A stretch of DNA of 64,000 nucleotides from Oegoconia quadripuncta (Eukaryota > Arthropoda > Insecta > Lepidoptera > Autostichidae), in assembly GCA_949316235.1 (NCBI GenBank), contig OX438744.1, positions 34,468,778-34,532,777 of the forward strand, given 5' to 3'. The position numbers were made by a program, and so were the translations under genes. This document shows positions 22,098 through 34,754 of the stretch, piece by piece. Below the pieces are notes generated by a model that searched no databases, was not told the DNA's origin, and saw nothing but the letters and a program-made list of their open reading frames with translations. Within the stretch, counting starts at the first letter, position 1. Each line of letters begins with the position of its first letter.

Positions 22098-22109
22098 CCG
22101 CCATAATCC

Positions 22110-23209
22110 TTATGCGGCTATTTTTCAATGTATTTTTTAAAATTTAAATTTAGAACAAGTCGGCACCGCACTCTGCGAGCATAGACTGTTCTTAATTTGA
22201 ATTACAGCGCCTACAAATTTTAAATTCAAACTTTTTGGACTTTCTTTGTGATGTACAAATTTAGAGAAAAAAAAAACAATATTGTGCACTAATGGACTGT
22301 GGGCAATAAAGTTTATTTGTGAGGTAAATTACTCTTAATTTAAATGTGGTGAAAATCGTGTGTTTGATTAATAAGCTCAGAATAAATATTCTTTCAATAG
22401 ACATTTGAATTCCATATGAAATTTCAGCCATAGACATATATTACCTACTGCGTATGAGCCGGGTCGTTGAAACAAACAAATAGACATCACTTCATTGGAG
22501 TCAAAACGCGAGTTTGGAACCAAGAACTCAGTCATACTTACGTAGTAGCTAGGTAACTATTAAGATCTGTGGTCATACACCGATTTTGATCGCGAAATCA
22601 AATGCTGATTTAAGTTGTAAAAAATGCATCACTATCACAGAAAATTTACCAAAAAACATTGGAGTGTCTTTTAAGTATAACAAAAATAATGTATTACTGC
22701 TAAAACTCATATTTTTAATGTAATTTTATCTTGCACTTGAAAAAGATTTGCTGGCGCGATTATATTTATAGCATATAAATTAAAACAGTCACCTAAAAAA
22801 TAGAGTTCCAACTAACCTTATTTTTACGCTTTATGGCGAAATCGTTGATGTAAGACAAGGAGTTTAACCAAATACTAAACCAACACCACCCTTTTGGGCA
22901 GACTAAGTATACTTATATAATGTCAGTGTAACAAATCTCCCCTGCTATCGTCAAATTGGAATTGGCTCCTCAATCCACCTTGACCCAGTTTGAAGCTGAT
23001 CGACCCGAGCACGCTGACTTGGCGTTAGTAGATAATATGATAAAAATCTCGAATTTCCAGTTAAAAGGTATTGGAAACTACGCTTTACTCTTTCTTACAC
23101 ACGATTTTTGGTTAGTAGAGCTATAAGATGGGTCTAATCTAGTGCTAGATTTTATTATCTATCGGTGTGACTTCACACCATTGACTATATATCATTATCA
23201 TTAATAATA
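22110..23209. other. Anonymous AT-rich DNA
   Basis: No gene recognised. 'gtgggcaataaagtttatt' at about 22300 resembles a LINE terminus but has no supporting context. Confidence 0.35.
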
Positions 23210-23325
23210 TCATTAATTATATCATTAATAAATAAATATTTTGGACACTTACACCAATCATCTAGTCCCAAACTAAGCAAAGGTTGAACTATGGATACTA
23301 GATAACGGATAAACATACATTTAGG
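23210..23325 (-). repeat. SINE-C 3' fragment ('gtgtaagtgtccaaaat' tail type)
   Basis: Plus strand reads 'aaatattttggacacttaca', then 'ccaatcatctagtcccaaac' and 'atggatactagataacgga'. This is the reverse complement of the tail seen at 55.1 and 58.2 kb. The head is missing. Confidence 0.6.
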
Positions 23326-24109
23326 GAAAATCTTTCAGGAATTAAAATCGAAAATAGCGAAATATTACCTGTGTAATTATGCAAAACCGATAAATCTCGG
23401 AACAGGGGATTCAAGAAACAGGGCAAGATTTCATGTACAAGATACTGATATCTCGAGTGAAGTCGTTTCGGTAGGTATTTTCTATCCATAAAAAAAAATG
23501 AGAAACAAACATTTTCATCCACCAGTCGATCAAGAAATACCGAATGACCGCTGAAATATAACCGCGAATTTCTTGAAACATTTAATAAAATGTTGTAAAT
23601 GTAGTAACAATTGCTAAACAATAAGCATTTATAAGAAACGCAAGTACTAAGTAAGTAATTAAATAAGCTAAAGTTAAAAAAATGTTTTTCTTTAAAAAAA
23701 ATGCTCAATTGATGGTATTTCCTTAAATACAAAACATTCAGGGAAATTATCGTTACAAAATATTAGTTCTCATTTTTATTTCTTAAGCAATGCAGCTCGA
23801 CGACATTTTCAGCTAAAAAACATGCATGCCTAACTATGACATGCTTAGTTTTTATCCATCAATAAGTTAACTGTGTTGAACTAAAGTCTACCTAATTAAT
23901 TACATATCACTTAGTATTTATTGTTTATAAGATACAAATTAAAAAATAGGTTTTTCTAAAAAATCTAGACTAAGCGCTCGTTTTTTTTTAGGCTTAATTA
24001 TTCAAAATGTCATCTCTAATATACTTCTCTATAAGATAGCAATTATATAAGTTGGTTCGGAATTATGTCTAGCTAAGCTAATTTTTTACCGTTGTTTCCC
24101 GGAGCTATA
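23326..24109. other. Anonymous, very AT-rich DNA
   Basis: A 144-codon minus-strand frame ends here but has a low-complexity Phe/Ser/Leu/Tyr-rich make-up expected of chance frames in AT-rich DNA. 'aaaaacatgcatgcctaact' near 23817 recurs near 43130, with 'tattagttctcatttttatt' before it, so a small repeat is shared between these two places. Confidence 0.4.
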
Positions 24110-24290
24110 ACTATGATATCATCCAAATACACGAAACAACTGTTATTAAAAGCTTAATATCTTCAAAATTTTTCATTAAACATAGCTAATAACTTGCCAG
24201 TCTTTAATAAAAAAATCGCACTCAAATCGGACCACGCGTTACTGAGATACATCCGGACAAAGACTGGACACACATTATATCGTATTCTGT
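24110..24290 (+). repeat. Dispersed repeat N
   Basis: 'tatcatccaaatacacgaaa', 'aaaaatcgcactcaaatcgg' and 'gagatacatccggacaaaga' match copies at 18.2 and 52.7 kb. Confidence 0.6.
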
Positions 24291-24612
24291 TTACTTGGAT
24301 GGTTTCGGTATATTTAAATCCATATTGTCGGACTGTCTTACTTGCTACTAATCAGTAATCTTAAAATTAATTGTAATAATGGCTTAGTGAAACTGGATTG
24401 TCGACCGACTTTAGTCGTGGCTCGATGGCCGCATGCGATATATTATGCGTAAAAAATGGAAGGCTTAGAAAACCCTTGACTGACTATAATATCATTAAAA
24501 TACCCCAAAACACTGTTAAAAGCTCGAAGCGGCTTAAACGATTTCAATCAACTATGCCTAAGACTTAGGTCAAACACATGGCACCGGTCGTTTTTCGTCA
24601 GGTGTTAAAAAA
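24291..24612 (+). repeat. Repeat R/N unit, first of a pair
   Basis: Begins at 'ggatggtttcggtatattta' and continues through 'cgtggctcgatggccgcatg' and 'gcgatatattatgcgt', then passes into repeat N ('cggcttaaacgatttcaatc') and ends 'cgtcaggtgttaaaaaat'. It recurs in the same order and orientation at 26305-26635. The first 190 bp occur only in these two places. Confidence 0.65.
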
Positions 24613-26304
24613 TACTTTCACTGTGAGACGCGAATCGCCCCTCTGACATGCAAATATATTCCTTCTGCGTAACCTGGTAATCTACCGAAATTATATTTTG
24701 TTTAAATTAGCTTTCCGCCGGCGATAGATAATTTTTAATCACAATAAGAAGCTCGACCCGACCGACTTCAATGCAGATGACGTAGATACTCTCGGTCATG
24801 TGTATATTGTACTCCTTCATTATCACCACGTGGAAGGTGTACTTACGTACATTGCGCACGGGAGTTCACAGCAAAGATCGGCTATGTTAGCCATCTTCGC
24901 ACCGGATTTGAAGTGGTCGCCATGACCGAAATCGGTCGGAAGCATAATTGTACTCGTTTTATTCTTTACACGGCTACTGACCATATATTACTACATTCCT
25001 TCATCGTCCAAGGTAAGGTATCTTGTAATATTAAAGAGAAAAGAACAATTTTAAATAAAAGTGTTTTTTATTTCAAATATTAGTCTTCAGATATAGGTAA
25101 ATAAACTCCATCAAAATCAGTTCATTAACTTTTCCGTGACGCGTGATCAAACACAAATTTTATAAACTGTTTCGTACAGTTACTCATTTTAAGTCGTCTT
25201 GCGGGGTTTCCCCGAATATTAAGACACATTGTATGCCTTTACGATTTCATTACAACTATACTTAGATACACAAGTAATGTGTTATGTTTATACAACAATA
25301 ACAACATGTCATGTGTACCTAGGTACCTATGTTGGTATTACTCAACGTTCACTATTAGTATGAACAAAATTTCAACCATACAAACAAGTTACTATCGCAA
25401 TAATGTGGGGGAAAATTAGCATGACAATTCAATGTGGAACGTCACTCTCAATGGAATATTGAGTAATGGATATGTGACTTGAATCACGTATGTGCAACAA
25501 TTGAAAATGATACTTAAATACGAAAGTTTGTGTGTTTGTTACTCAATCACGCCAACGGCTGCAGGGATTTCGAGGGAATTTGGTTTCAAGATAGACTATA
25601 ACCCTAGTAGTCCAGTAATAATACTTAATTTTTGTGGTGTAACTTTCTATAATCTTAAAGTTCCTGATTTCTTCTAAAAGGATAGAGTATCCATGTCATG
25701 GGTTGGATAGCATGTACAAGCTTCATCTTCGGCAACGTCGTCACTTTCCACAGGGATATTACTGCTGCACCATAAGTCAACTTGAAGCATCATATTGCAA
25801 ATGCAAGCGAGTTCCTGTTACTAAACAGGACTCTAATCATAGACCGTGACGCAACCCGACACTGACTCAACAATCATCTTAATTGTACTAATTGCATCTA
25901 CCTCTTTCTCGCTATAACCACTTTCCATTGGCAGGTAAGGGCGGTCCGTTTCTAAAAGCTGTCATAAGGGTGTAATTTACACAGGTTTTAGTGGAAGTCG
26001 TAAATCTTATGCTGTCGATTCTGCGCAGGAGTGCCCTCAGTCAGAAAGGTTAGCCGATGAGTTGATTCCATTTGATAGACCAAAATTCGCGAAGGGTTTG
26101 TATTTTCGGTATTGATACCTTTTTCCAAATGTTATGTAGGCGTTCTTTATCTTTTTTATGTTTAGTTAGTAGGTACTAAAGAAGAGGTGAATGTCGCGTC
26201 GTACCAAGAGGTTAAATCGAGAGCGGAATACAGGGAGACGTGGTCATTACTCCACCGACAAGAGCATAGTATAAATTAAAGAATAAGCAGGTACTATATG
26301 TATT
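24613..26304. other. DNA between the two R/N units
   Basis: No reverse transcriptase, gag or integrase coding is visible, so this is not the inside of an LTR element. A good splice donor (CAG|GTAAGG, 25934/25935) and an acceptor-like 'ctttccacag' at 25744-25753 bracket 181 bp, but no frame is open across it. No gene supported. Confidence 0.45.
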
Positions 26305-26635
26305 CAGTTTAGTTGGGTGGTTTCGGTATATTTAAATCCGTATTGTGGGACTGTCTTACTTGCTCTTAATTGCAATAATGGCTTAGTGACACTGGGTTAT
26401 CGACCGACTTTAGTCGTGGCTCGATGGCCGCATGCGATATATTATGCGTGAAAAATGGAAGACTTAGAAATCCCTTGACACACTATGATATCATCCAAAT
26501 ACCCCAACACTGTTAAAAGCTCGAAACGCCTTAAACGATTTCAATCAACCATGCCTAAGACTAAGACCGGTCACATACACAACGCCGTCAAACGCATAAC
26601 ACTCATCGTTATTCCGTCGGGAGTTAAAAATAAAA
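26305..26635 (+). repeat. Repeat R/N unit, second of a pair
   Basis: Matches 24291-24612 over its whole length with scattered substitutions and one gap of about 15 bp ('cttgctcttaattgcaataa' where the first copy has extra bases). It ends with 'ccgtcgggagttaaaaat'. Confidence 0.65.
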
Positions 26636-27919
26636 TGGCAGCTAACATCCGCTAGAAGTCATCACATCAGCAATCTATATAAGTACTAATGTACTTCAAG
26701 CAGTACATAATTATTTACGACTAAATTTAAATTCCTATGCGAAAAGGGTATTTCGAAATGAATGCGAATCCCTATTCAGTTATCGGAATGAGGAGACCTC
26801 ACGAAGGGACAGTATTGTTGAAGTTCTGCGTAATAATTTTGACATATTATACGCAATGCTGGCGGCCATTTTGTATCGAACAATGGTTGCATTTAGGGGA
26901 TTTCTTTGGGAAATGTGACGCATCATTTGTTGGGTTCGTTTGAAATAGCAAAAAAGTAGGTACCTAATTTTGTAATTAAAATCGTTCTCAATCGAAGTCT
27001 ATCTTTGGGACCCCCTTTTTACCTAGCCATTCTGCAATCTAGTTATTTTGATACCTAGCCACGTATGACGCCTAATAATTTCCTGGCCTGTAGCTCTTGT
27101 CACGTGATCATCTTAAGTATATTAAAAATATAGGAAAGTAATATTCGGTTTATAATTTTAAAGCTATTATTTATTGATGTGGAAGTACACCGTTCATAAA
27201 ACAGCTATTGGGGAATGTTTGTCACCTTGTAGGTCAAAAATGGCTTCCCTGTCAACCTATATCACCGGGCAGAGCTTTCCAGGTAGGGTTTGATCTGTAC
27301 CATTGATATTAGCCCAATACTCCTCGCTAAATAAGTATATGCAATCAGTAGCAACTTTATCGTCCTCCTTTGTCCTAATTAGGTAAACCTATACCTTCTG
27401 GTATATCAGAACTCTATCAATGACGGTATAGCTAATCTAATTGAAACGTGCCGCCTCCACTTGGGCGTGTCCAGATTTAGAAATTAGGTCGAACGTGTTA
27501 CTTCGTCCTTCTAATCCGGTTTTGTTCTATCCGTGGTTCTACAATGGATTGGATGTTCTGACCGATATAGTACAGGAAGATAGGTCTTATCAAAATTGTA
27601 CTGTTTTTAAATAAAATTGGTATAAACAGCATTAACATTTCCAGTGTAAGCAGGTCTCGCTGTGTTCACATTTAATTGGTATGGGGAGATAGTAGTAGAG
27701 TAGATTTCTCGAACTGTGCGTAGTAAATTGTGACTTGTCCTTTGATGTTTTATCTTAAAACTATGTTTTCAGGTGTTTTAAATGAAGTGATAAGGAAGCT
27801 CACAATGATCAAGCTCTCTCTTATATTCTGCATATAGTACTCGTGACACAGTCGTATCCACTATTAGTTTTTGATTAAGTTAAGCAACTTCTGGCGTAGT
27901 CAGTCTAGTGTATTTTTGT
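26636..27919. other. Anonymous AT-rich DNA
   Basis: No supported gene or repeat. A 68-codon frame near 26.8 kb resembles nothing known to me. Confidence 0.35.
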
Positions 27920-28110
27920 GTGAGTATTTTCGTGCTTTGGTGAGCACGTTAAATAGTCGTCGGTCTAAATTGAAGGCAGTCGTCAAATCGGTGCACTGCT
28001 AGTCGCAAATCAGCAATCCGCACTGGGGTCGCATGTTCAAGTACAACCCATGCAATGTTATTGAGGTTGCGGACTGGGTTCACCACTTCAAACCATACTT
28101 CATTCGTTCT
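27920..28110 (+). repeat. Dispersed repeat F copy
   Basis: 'ttcgtgctttggtgagcacg', 'ttaaatagtcgtcggtc' and 'aattgaaggcagtcgtcaaa' match 7800-7890. The copies diverge after this block. Confidence 0.5.
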
Positions 28111-29814
28111 ACTATACTTATCTAAATAAAGGTCTCATTTCAGTTGTGCAGTTTCGTAAGCGTGTACGTAGGTCTTCGATCTATTGTTCATGATCTACGG
28201 ATAATTACAGATTTTTATGTTAAATATGTATGGTAAAATTTTACTGGCAATCAGACCTGACAGATTTAGTTTTAAGTTTGAATATTGATAGTTCCTGTAG
28301 ATGTCATGGTGTTTGTGTTATTTCTTCGCTCGCTGATAAGTGGATTTTTCGGTCCGATTTTATTATTATAGTTTATTGCTAGCTTGCGATCTGCATATCA
28401 TATAATTTATACAGTTCACTTACCTACCAGTCTGCCCGTTTATAATACTCTGTCTGGTTACCGTTGTCTTACTGTTTAAAACCGTATAATTAGGTTAGAG
28501 GTAAAACCTTATCGTCACTTAGTTGGCAAAAATTGACAGTTTCTTTCTGGATACCATTTGGGGCCATCAGATCCACCCACATTGCATCAACTTTTGAACA
28601 CGGGCTTCATAATACTAAACTTTGAAGATTTCGTAATTTAATTAAGGCCCCATTCAAAATCTCATGCATTTTAAACAAGAGTACAAACGCTTTAAATGAT
28701 GTTAATTTGACCAATTTTGTTGTAAATACATCGATCAATGTCAGGCCATGACGTCATCCTTTTTCAAATCCTCACCGTCCATTGTGCTGTTATTTTTTGC
28801 AAAAAACTTTGAGCCAATCGTTTTTGTGATTACGAATGGAGTTACGTGTCGGCTAGTGTTGGATCTAGTTGTGACAAATAGTTATTGCAACATTTTTATT
28901 ACATTCACTATATTAGCAGACTAATACTGGTTCAGTGCTGTTTCCTAAGACTTAACGCTTTCTAGGTTTGCTACCTTTAGGAGCAGAGCTCCGTCCTATT
29001 ATTTTGTCGAGTTATCACGAAATCGCTTCCACCGTTTCCAAAATATTTAGCTTTTAACACCGTTGGTTTGTTTGAGACAGTATCACTTCAATTCTAATGT
29101 TTTTCCAAATAACAAACTTATCACATTAGGATGACTGAATAAGACTCATTAGCGAAACATTTCGCGATGTTACTAGACAACAGGAACAAAATTTTCTCGT
29201 AACGTACTAACAAAAGTTCAAGATACTCGAAGCGATTAGATTATCGGTGCGCCATCTTACGGGTTATTGCACAATGACAGAATGGAGCACGCGTTGTATA
29301 CGGACTGTGATTGGTTGAGTGATAGGCGATGAGCGGAGATTATTGAATACTTATCTATGAGTACGGCTGAGAACAGTTTTAGATAAGAACCACTTGAACT
29401 TAAAAAATAGAGATATGTTGTTTGTAATATGGGAATCGAAATTGCTGGTAACGTTCTTTCAGAAATATAAATGTATTTCCAGGTAAAGACTGCGTATCAA
29501 TAAATCTACTATCAACATGGATTGTGATCACTATACCAGCCGACATGACCCGTAGTCTATCTACAACGACACAAGATAAAAGCTTGCTGTCGCATTCATG
29601 CTTTATATGAGTAAGAGAGACACACTGCTTCTATTTCGTATCAATATTGAGAGACTATGAGGTTATACTAGCCATACTGGTGGTGAGCACTACAGCTCGT
29701 TTATTATGTCTCGTAATAAAGTAGATAGGAAATATAACGAAATAATCCTTGTTCTTTGGAACAAAAAATTATTAGGTGAGTATGTAGTGTAGCCCTTACC
29801 AACGTAGCAAATTA
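28111..29814. other. Anonymous DNA, CRE-like site at 28748
   Basis: No gene recognised. TGACGTCA, the full cyclic-AMP response palindrome, occurs at 28748-28755 in 'ccatgacgtcatcc'. On its own this is weak evidence of regulation. Confidence 0.35.
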
Positions 29815-29985
29815 TATTTTTTTTTTTAAGATTCGCTGGATTCGCGTTTAATCACAATCTCACCTGATGGAAAGTGACGATGTAGTCGAAGATGTAGCAC
29901 GCGATCCCAGTAAATGCCTATTCACTCCGCTCTTGAAGATCTCAAGGTTGTAGGATTCAGGAAAGTCATTCATTATAAAAGTATT
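29815..29985 (+). repeat. Dispersed repeat G
   Basis: 'gcgtttaatcacaatctcac', 'gaaagtgacgatgtagtcga', 'tgcctattcactccgctctt' and 'gtaggattcaggaaag' match 38890-39035. Such blocks are familiar from lepidopteran genomes and probably come from a retroposon. The strand given is as written. Confidence 0.55.
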
Positions 29986-32354
29986 GAAATATTCAACTGG
30001 AATATTCGTATTGTAAGTGACTCCACCACTTTATTTCTACCATTTAGGTGCTTGTTTGTATGCCAAAATTCAGCTTTCTTGTATTTTATACTTTCAAAAG
30101 CAAAGCTAAAATTTATTTGTTCAGCTTTTCTTTTATTAAAGGCACTTGTTTAGGACAGACTTACGCTAAGTTTACTTAAGTATATTAAAGTATTTGCTTA
30201 TTGTTGATTTGTATTGTATTGTAACCATGTTTAACAGTGTATGTGTTCTCAAGTTAAATCCCACTGCGGAATTATTTTTTTTTACATATCTTTGCCTGAC
30301 AACGATCTTGATGTTAGGAAAAATTACGAATACGCAAGAAACTCTTAACATTATCTAAACTGCTAAACTGAGTACTAATTTGAAGATTTACATTTGTTTC
30401 TAGACCTAACATATGTCCAGTCAGTGTCAGATGTAGATTATCTCCCAGTTCTCGACAAAGTTTCAAAACTGCTTAAACTTTTAATTAATTAAAGTATTAA
30501 AGTATCATTACCGTTGCATAGAATCTGTTGTATTCATAGTCCACTTCCAAGTGAAGGAACGATTAAATTCACGGACAAATCAGGTAGTTCTAAAACGTCT
30601 GTACATAATCTGTTGCAGAGTGTACCTACATGAATCAGACGCTACTAACTTACACCAAAGAAAACACCGAGGAGGTAACAAAACGAGGTCAAAACTAGCG
30701 CCTCACTGTTTCGGATCATTAATTTGACACTTGAAATAGCTCAGAAGTGTTACAAAGGCAGAGAGGTACGCCCACAAAACGTCTACGGGTTAAAGGTCGG
30801 CCATCTCTTTAAATGCGGCTTAGAAATGTTGTAACCCTGCTTTTTTGTTAATGGAATTGTAATGAGTAAACGCCGACTGGCTCGATAGACCGGTCGGCGA
30901 TAATTGGTGTTGAGCTTCGGACAAAAACGAGGAACGATCCGTTCCTTACTTTTGAGTGAACCTTGTGGTGAGAGCGAAAGGGTGTGTTTTGTATTGTTCC
31001 CATTTTCTTATTTAATTGTCTCTCAATCCGGCAAACAAAGCTGTTGACGATCACCTTCATAAAGCAAGAGAAGACTGTCACATATAACAATAGAATAGTG
31101 CAATGATAGTCGCAAAACATTGATACCTCATGTATAATTCTTTAGTCTTTGAATTGGAAAGAGTAATTTAAGGAAACGTCAAGCATTTTACGAGATATTT
31201 CTTTATACCTCCGATATCGGATACGTACGTTTTATGGTGCAAACGCAGGGAACGATACCTTTTATGAGTCGTTACATTCTGTCGATGGCTCAGTTATGTT
31301 ATCGATATGTACCTGCGTATTAGATTTTACAACCGATGTCCTGATTTCGCTACCTGCGATTTTTTTTATATTACTCTATGCGTCAGGTTTTCATGAGTTA
31401 TTATCACTTTATCACACACTGGCTTTATTGCGATACTCATTTGTTGCGGCACAAATTTTTCTAACTAGCACTAAATTGACGATTGCATATTTGCACATGG
31501 ATCTATGATTTATGCTTAATCATCACATTTAATGTAAAAGAATATGCATGCCCTTATTGTAGCTGTTTCCTTGACTCTATCTTGTTTGGACCCAAATCTC
31601 ATTCCTCTTGCAATACTGGCAGATAACCAGCGTAAGTAGATTCTGTCTGTTTTCCTTTTTGTATATTTTTATAACATATGCTTAGTCATTACTTTCTACA
31701 TTTGCATATTGCTCGCGTGCTAGAAATATTGTATATTACATATCTACGGTTTATTTTCTGTAACTTTATATTCTGATTCTGATATCGCATGAGATGTTTG
31801 CAATTAATGGCAAATCTATCAATATACTCTCTGTATTTTACAACATCTGCCTTCTCTTTCAGCTGGTGTTAATAATTCTCGGCTTTTCCACACTTTCTCT
31901 TGCCTTTAACCTTTCCGTTAATCCTTCAATACCTACGTACATTTAATTTCATAAAACTTCCAACTTATTGCTATCAAAGTACATTTTGATTACTTCCAGA
32001 ACTTGTTTGTTCCAGTTTGATGAATAGAAAACGGCTTCAGAAATGTTTTGTAGTTATTGAATAGGTTATTAAGTTGTTTCGAAGTTGTTGAAACTTTCGA
32101 GAAACCAAATTACTTAAAAACCAATAATTTCCATTTTAAAACAGTGAACTATTAGATTCCAGCAGTAACACGGACGTAAAAACTGTACTTTGAAATAGTT
32201 CGAAGTTTTAATCACTTTGCGTAAGTAAGTATTGTAGACAGAATATTGACGTGCAACAGTTGGTAATATTGGATTTATCAAAGTGTTACACCAGCGAGTC
32301 ATTTGTTTAGTGATTTGGACGAGGATCCCATGAATTATGCTGCCTGTTGTCTGG
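29986..32354. other. Anonymous AT-rich DNA
   Basis: No recognisable gene or repeat over about 2.4 kb. Short frames at 30848-31120 and 31296-31508 have no recognisable domains. This is one of the cleanest repeat-poor stretches in the window. Confidence 0.4.
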
Positions 32355-32455
32355 AATCGCTTTTAGTGATAAGGTCGCCAAATTGTACTTTCTATTCTTA
32401 CCACTTTTCTGAAATTGTATTTTCTTTTCCGTTGTGCAATAAAGTGTATTTGTGT
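32355..32455 (+). mobile_element. 3' end of a CR1/jockey-group LINE
   Basis: 'cgcttttagtgataaggtcg', 'ccacttttctgaaattgta' and 'ttgtgcaataaagtgtattt' match 6270-6365 base for base over most of the length. A severely 5'-truncated insertion. Confidence 0.65.
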
Positions 32456-33064
32456 TGTATTGTAATTATAATTGCATGATGGAATTTGGCCAAATCTATC
32501 ACATCTCTTTTAGGTGGATATGCATTTTAGGTGATTATAAAGACACGTGTGTTATGCGTAGTGCCAAAGTACCAGTTGAAATGTTATATTCCAATTATTT
32601 CCGAAGCAGTCATGTGCACACGAAAATACGAAGCAAGAACCAGTTTCTACCTAAGAACAAACACAAAAAAAAACTATTACTACTATGGTAATGTAAGTAC
32701 GCGTACAGAATGGTTAAAACAACGAAACTAAGGGAATCACTTGAGTGGGACTTGGGAAGTCGATCAAAGTGGGATTTTCTCTGAAACCCGCCCTCAGCCC
32801 TCGGCACGGAGAGGGTTAAGTCAGGCAAATTGAAATTTTGTTTTTGTTTATTCAGACCGCCAGGTGAGATTTCCTGCGGAATTGGTGGTGTTACTTATTT
32901 AGCAGAGCTTTTGTTTTTTTTTAAAAGCTTTCTCGGACAACGCGCTCGTATTTCGAGAGTGATATGTCTTGACAAATGTTTCCAATAAATCTTTAATACA
33001 GACATTGACTATCTTCTAAGAAATTGTCAGATTGATCACATTAATCTATTCTGTGTCTGTATTG
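32456..33064. other. Anonymous DNA
   Basis: No gene or repeat recognised. Confidence 0.35.
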
Positions 33065-33150
33065 GTATAAATATTTATGTGTTTCGCACAAATCAAATAT
33101 GTATTCTGTGTATCTATTTGATTTGTGCCGGAAAACATAAATATTTATAC
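33065..33150. repeat. Inverted repeat, 35-bp arms, 15-bp loop
   Basis: 33065-33099 ('gtataaatatttatgtgttt' onwards) pairs with 33115-33150 ('..acataaatatttatac') with one gap and about two mismatches. It could be a deleted MITE or a cruciform-forming site. An RNA hairpin is possible, but nothing shows that it is transcribed. Confidence 0.55.
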
Positions 33151-34184
33151 AAAAACGCCATTAAATGATAAGTACCTACCTATTTTGTTCATACATATAT
33201 TATAAATTTTTCAATGTTATGTTTTATATATGAGATTTATGAGTAAAACTAATTCTATGTCACACACAGGTCGTTACTGGACGTTGCGACTTGCAAGTTT
33301 TGATAATAAAACAAAATATGTTGAAATTCGATAAAATTTTCATTCTCGTACTTACCTACCTTTTAAAATCCTGTCTTTTCTTGTTTACTCTGCTGTCTCT
33401 AGAATAGCAACTTCATTAGCAGACATAATCTTTCACTTTGTCTCACCGCCTCACCTACCTATTTAGTACTTGACTGGTTCATTTGCATAACTATTTTGTT
33501 TATCTAGAATCCTAAATCTTACGTTTCAATCTAGTCTTGTTATTTAAGATTTAGTGCTTAATTTAGACTCCTTAGATAAATTATCGTGTTAAAATTATCG
33601 TTGAGATGATTAATGTCTAGCTACTTGTGAGCAATGGTAAATTTATTCTTTATTTTATTTTTTTGTAGGTATTTAAGTTATTCAATATTGTCACCCATCA
33701 TCAAGAACGAGCAATAGAGTGTTTGTGTACTTAATTTTGACATCTATTTCTAACGAGGTTAATACCTACAAATGGTTTGGTCGGTATCAGATTGGAAAAG
33801 CCGAGTATTCAGACATTTTTATAGTTGGCGACTGCGAAATGCCGAGTAATCCGCACTTACAGAAAATCAGGAAGTAGGTAGGTATATTAAAATAAAACGG
33901 TATATACCTAATACTACCTATTTACTTACTTTTGGGTTTTATATTTATTCTCAAAAGAACATTAAGTTCATACCGACATATTTTCTTTTCAAATGTCAAC
34001 GCCAAAGGTTATAAAAATGCGTCAAAACAAAACTTGATGCAAGATGACTGCTACGCGATGATTGACGCATACGAACGAATCGGAACGATGTTTTCCGAGC
34101 TCGCTCGAACTCACCGAATCTCCAACTATTTGCTCGACTCACCCATTTTAGGGCCAACTACTCGGCTTTAATAGTCTACTATCT
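33151..34184. other. Anonymous AT-rich DNA
   Basis: No gene recognised. 34010-34160 is slightly CpG-rich ('cgatgttttccgagctcgct') but its frame is not recognisable. Confidence 0.35.
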
Positions 34185-34390
34185 TTCCGCCCGCGATTTC
34201 GTCCGCGAAGAAGATTTTATAAAAATCGGTTCAACAAAAAAATTTGCCTATATGTTAATCTAGGTCCCAATCTGTCTACCCACCAAATTTCATCCAAATC
34301 CTTCTAGCCGTATAGGCGTGAAGAGGTAACAAACATACATACATACATACACACAAACAAACTTTCGCATTTATAATATTAGTTGGGATT
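34185..34390 (-). repeat. Dispersed repeat E ('cgaaagtttgtgtg' family)
   Basis: Minus strand starts 'aatattataaatgcgaaag' and runs through the (GTAT)n tract, 'acctcttcacgcctatacg', 'gatttggatgaaatttggtg', 'tagacagattggg' and ends 'gcgggcggaaag'. Related copies lie at 49.6, 50.1 and 54.9-55.3 kb. This is a very common non-autonomous repeat in Lepidoptera. I cannot settle whether it is Helitron-like or SINE-like. Confidence 0.65.
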
Positions 34391-34519
34391 AGTTGGGATA
34401 GTCGGTCCATCTCTGCTATACCTACCTACTTGTCAGGTAGCAGTCCTAGTGTTAGCTGCATTATTGTATTCATTCGTTTGTCATCAGGGGGTCTACAAAG
34501 GAGCCCTAAAAAGGAGGGT

Positions 34520-34742
34520 AATGTTTCTCGAGTATATGTATGTATGTAGATTTCTATGTTATTTCCTGTAATCTAAACGGCTCGACCGAGTTTGGAGGGC
34601 AAGGTGTCGTTCGATTCGTCTTGATCTGTATAGAGTGTCATAGCATACATTTTATGGTAAAAAATCCAACATAACGCCTGCAAAATACAAAATATGTTGT
34701 CGCGTTTTTTGGTTTTTAAATACTCAAATAGTTATTCAACAC
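34520..34742 (+). repeat. Dispersed repeat D
   Basis: Longest of the family D copies: 'gtatgtagatttctatgtta', 'aaacggctcgaccgagttt', 'ggtgtcgttcgattcgtc', 'ttatggtaaaaaatccaac', 'tgttgtcgcgttttttgg'. Compare 6090, 56870 and 61262. Confidence 0.6.
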
Positions 34743-34754
34743 TAATATAATTTT

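Noticed and set aside
23298..23732. 144-codon minus-strand protein
   Set aside because: Low-complexity F/L/S/Y-rich translation in very AT-rich DNA, overlapping a SINE-C fragment. It has no domain and no gene signals.
25754..25934. Host exon bracketed by a good acceptor and donor
   Set aside because: All three frames contain stops within the interval. A non-coding exon cannot be excluded but has no support.
24291..26635. LTR retrotransposon with 330-bp LTRs
   Set aside because: No gag, protease, integrase or RT between the repeats, no TG..CA ends, and the right part of each repeat is a dispersed family found elsewhere.
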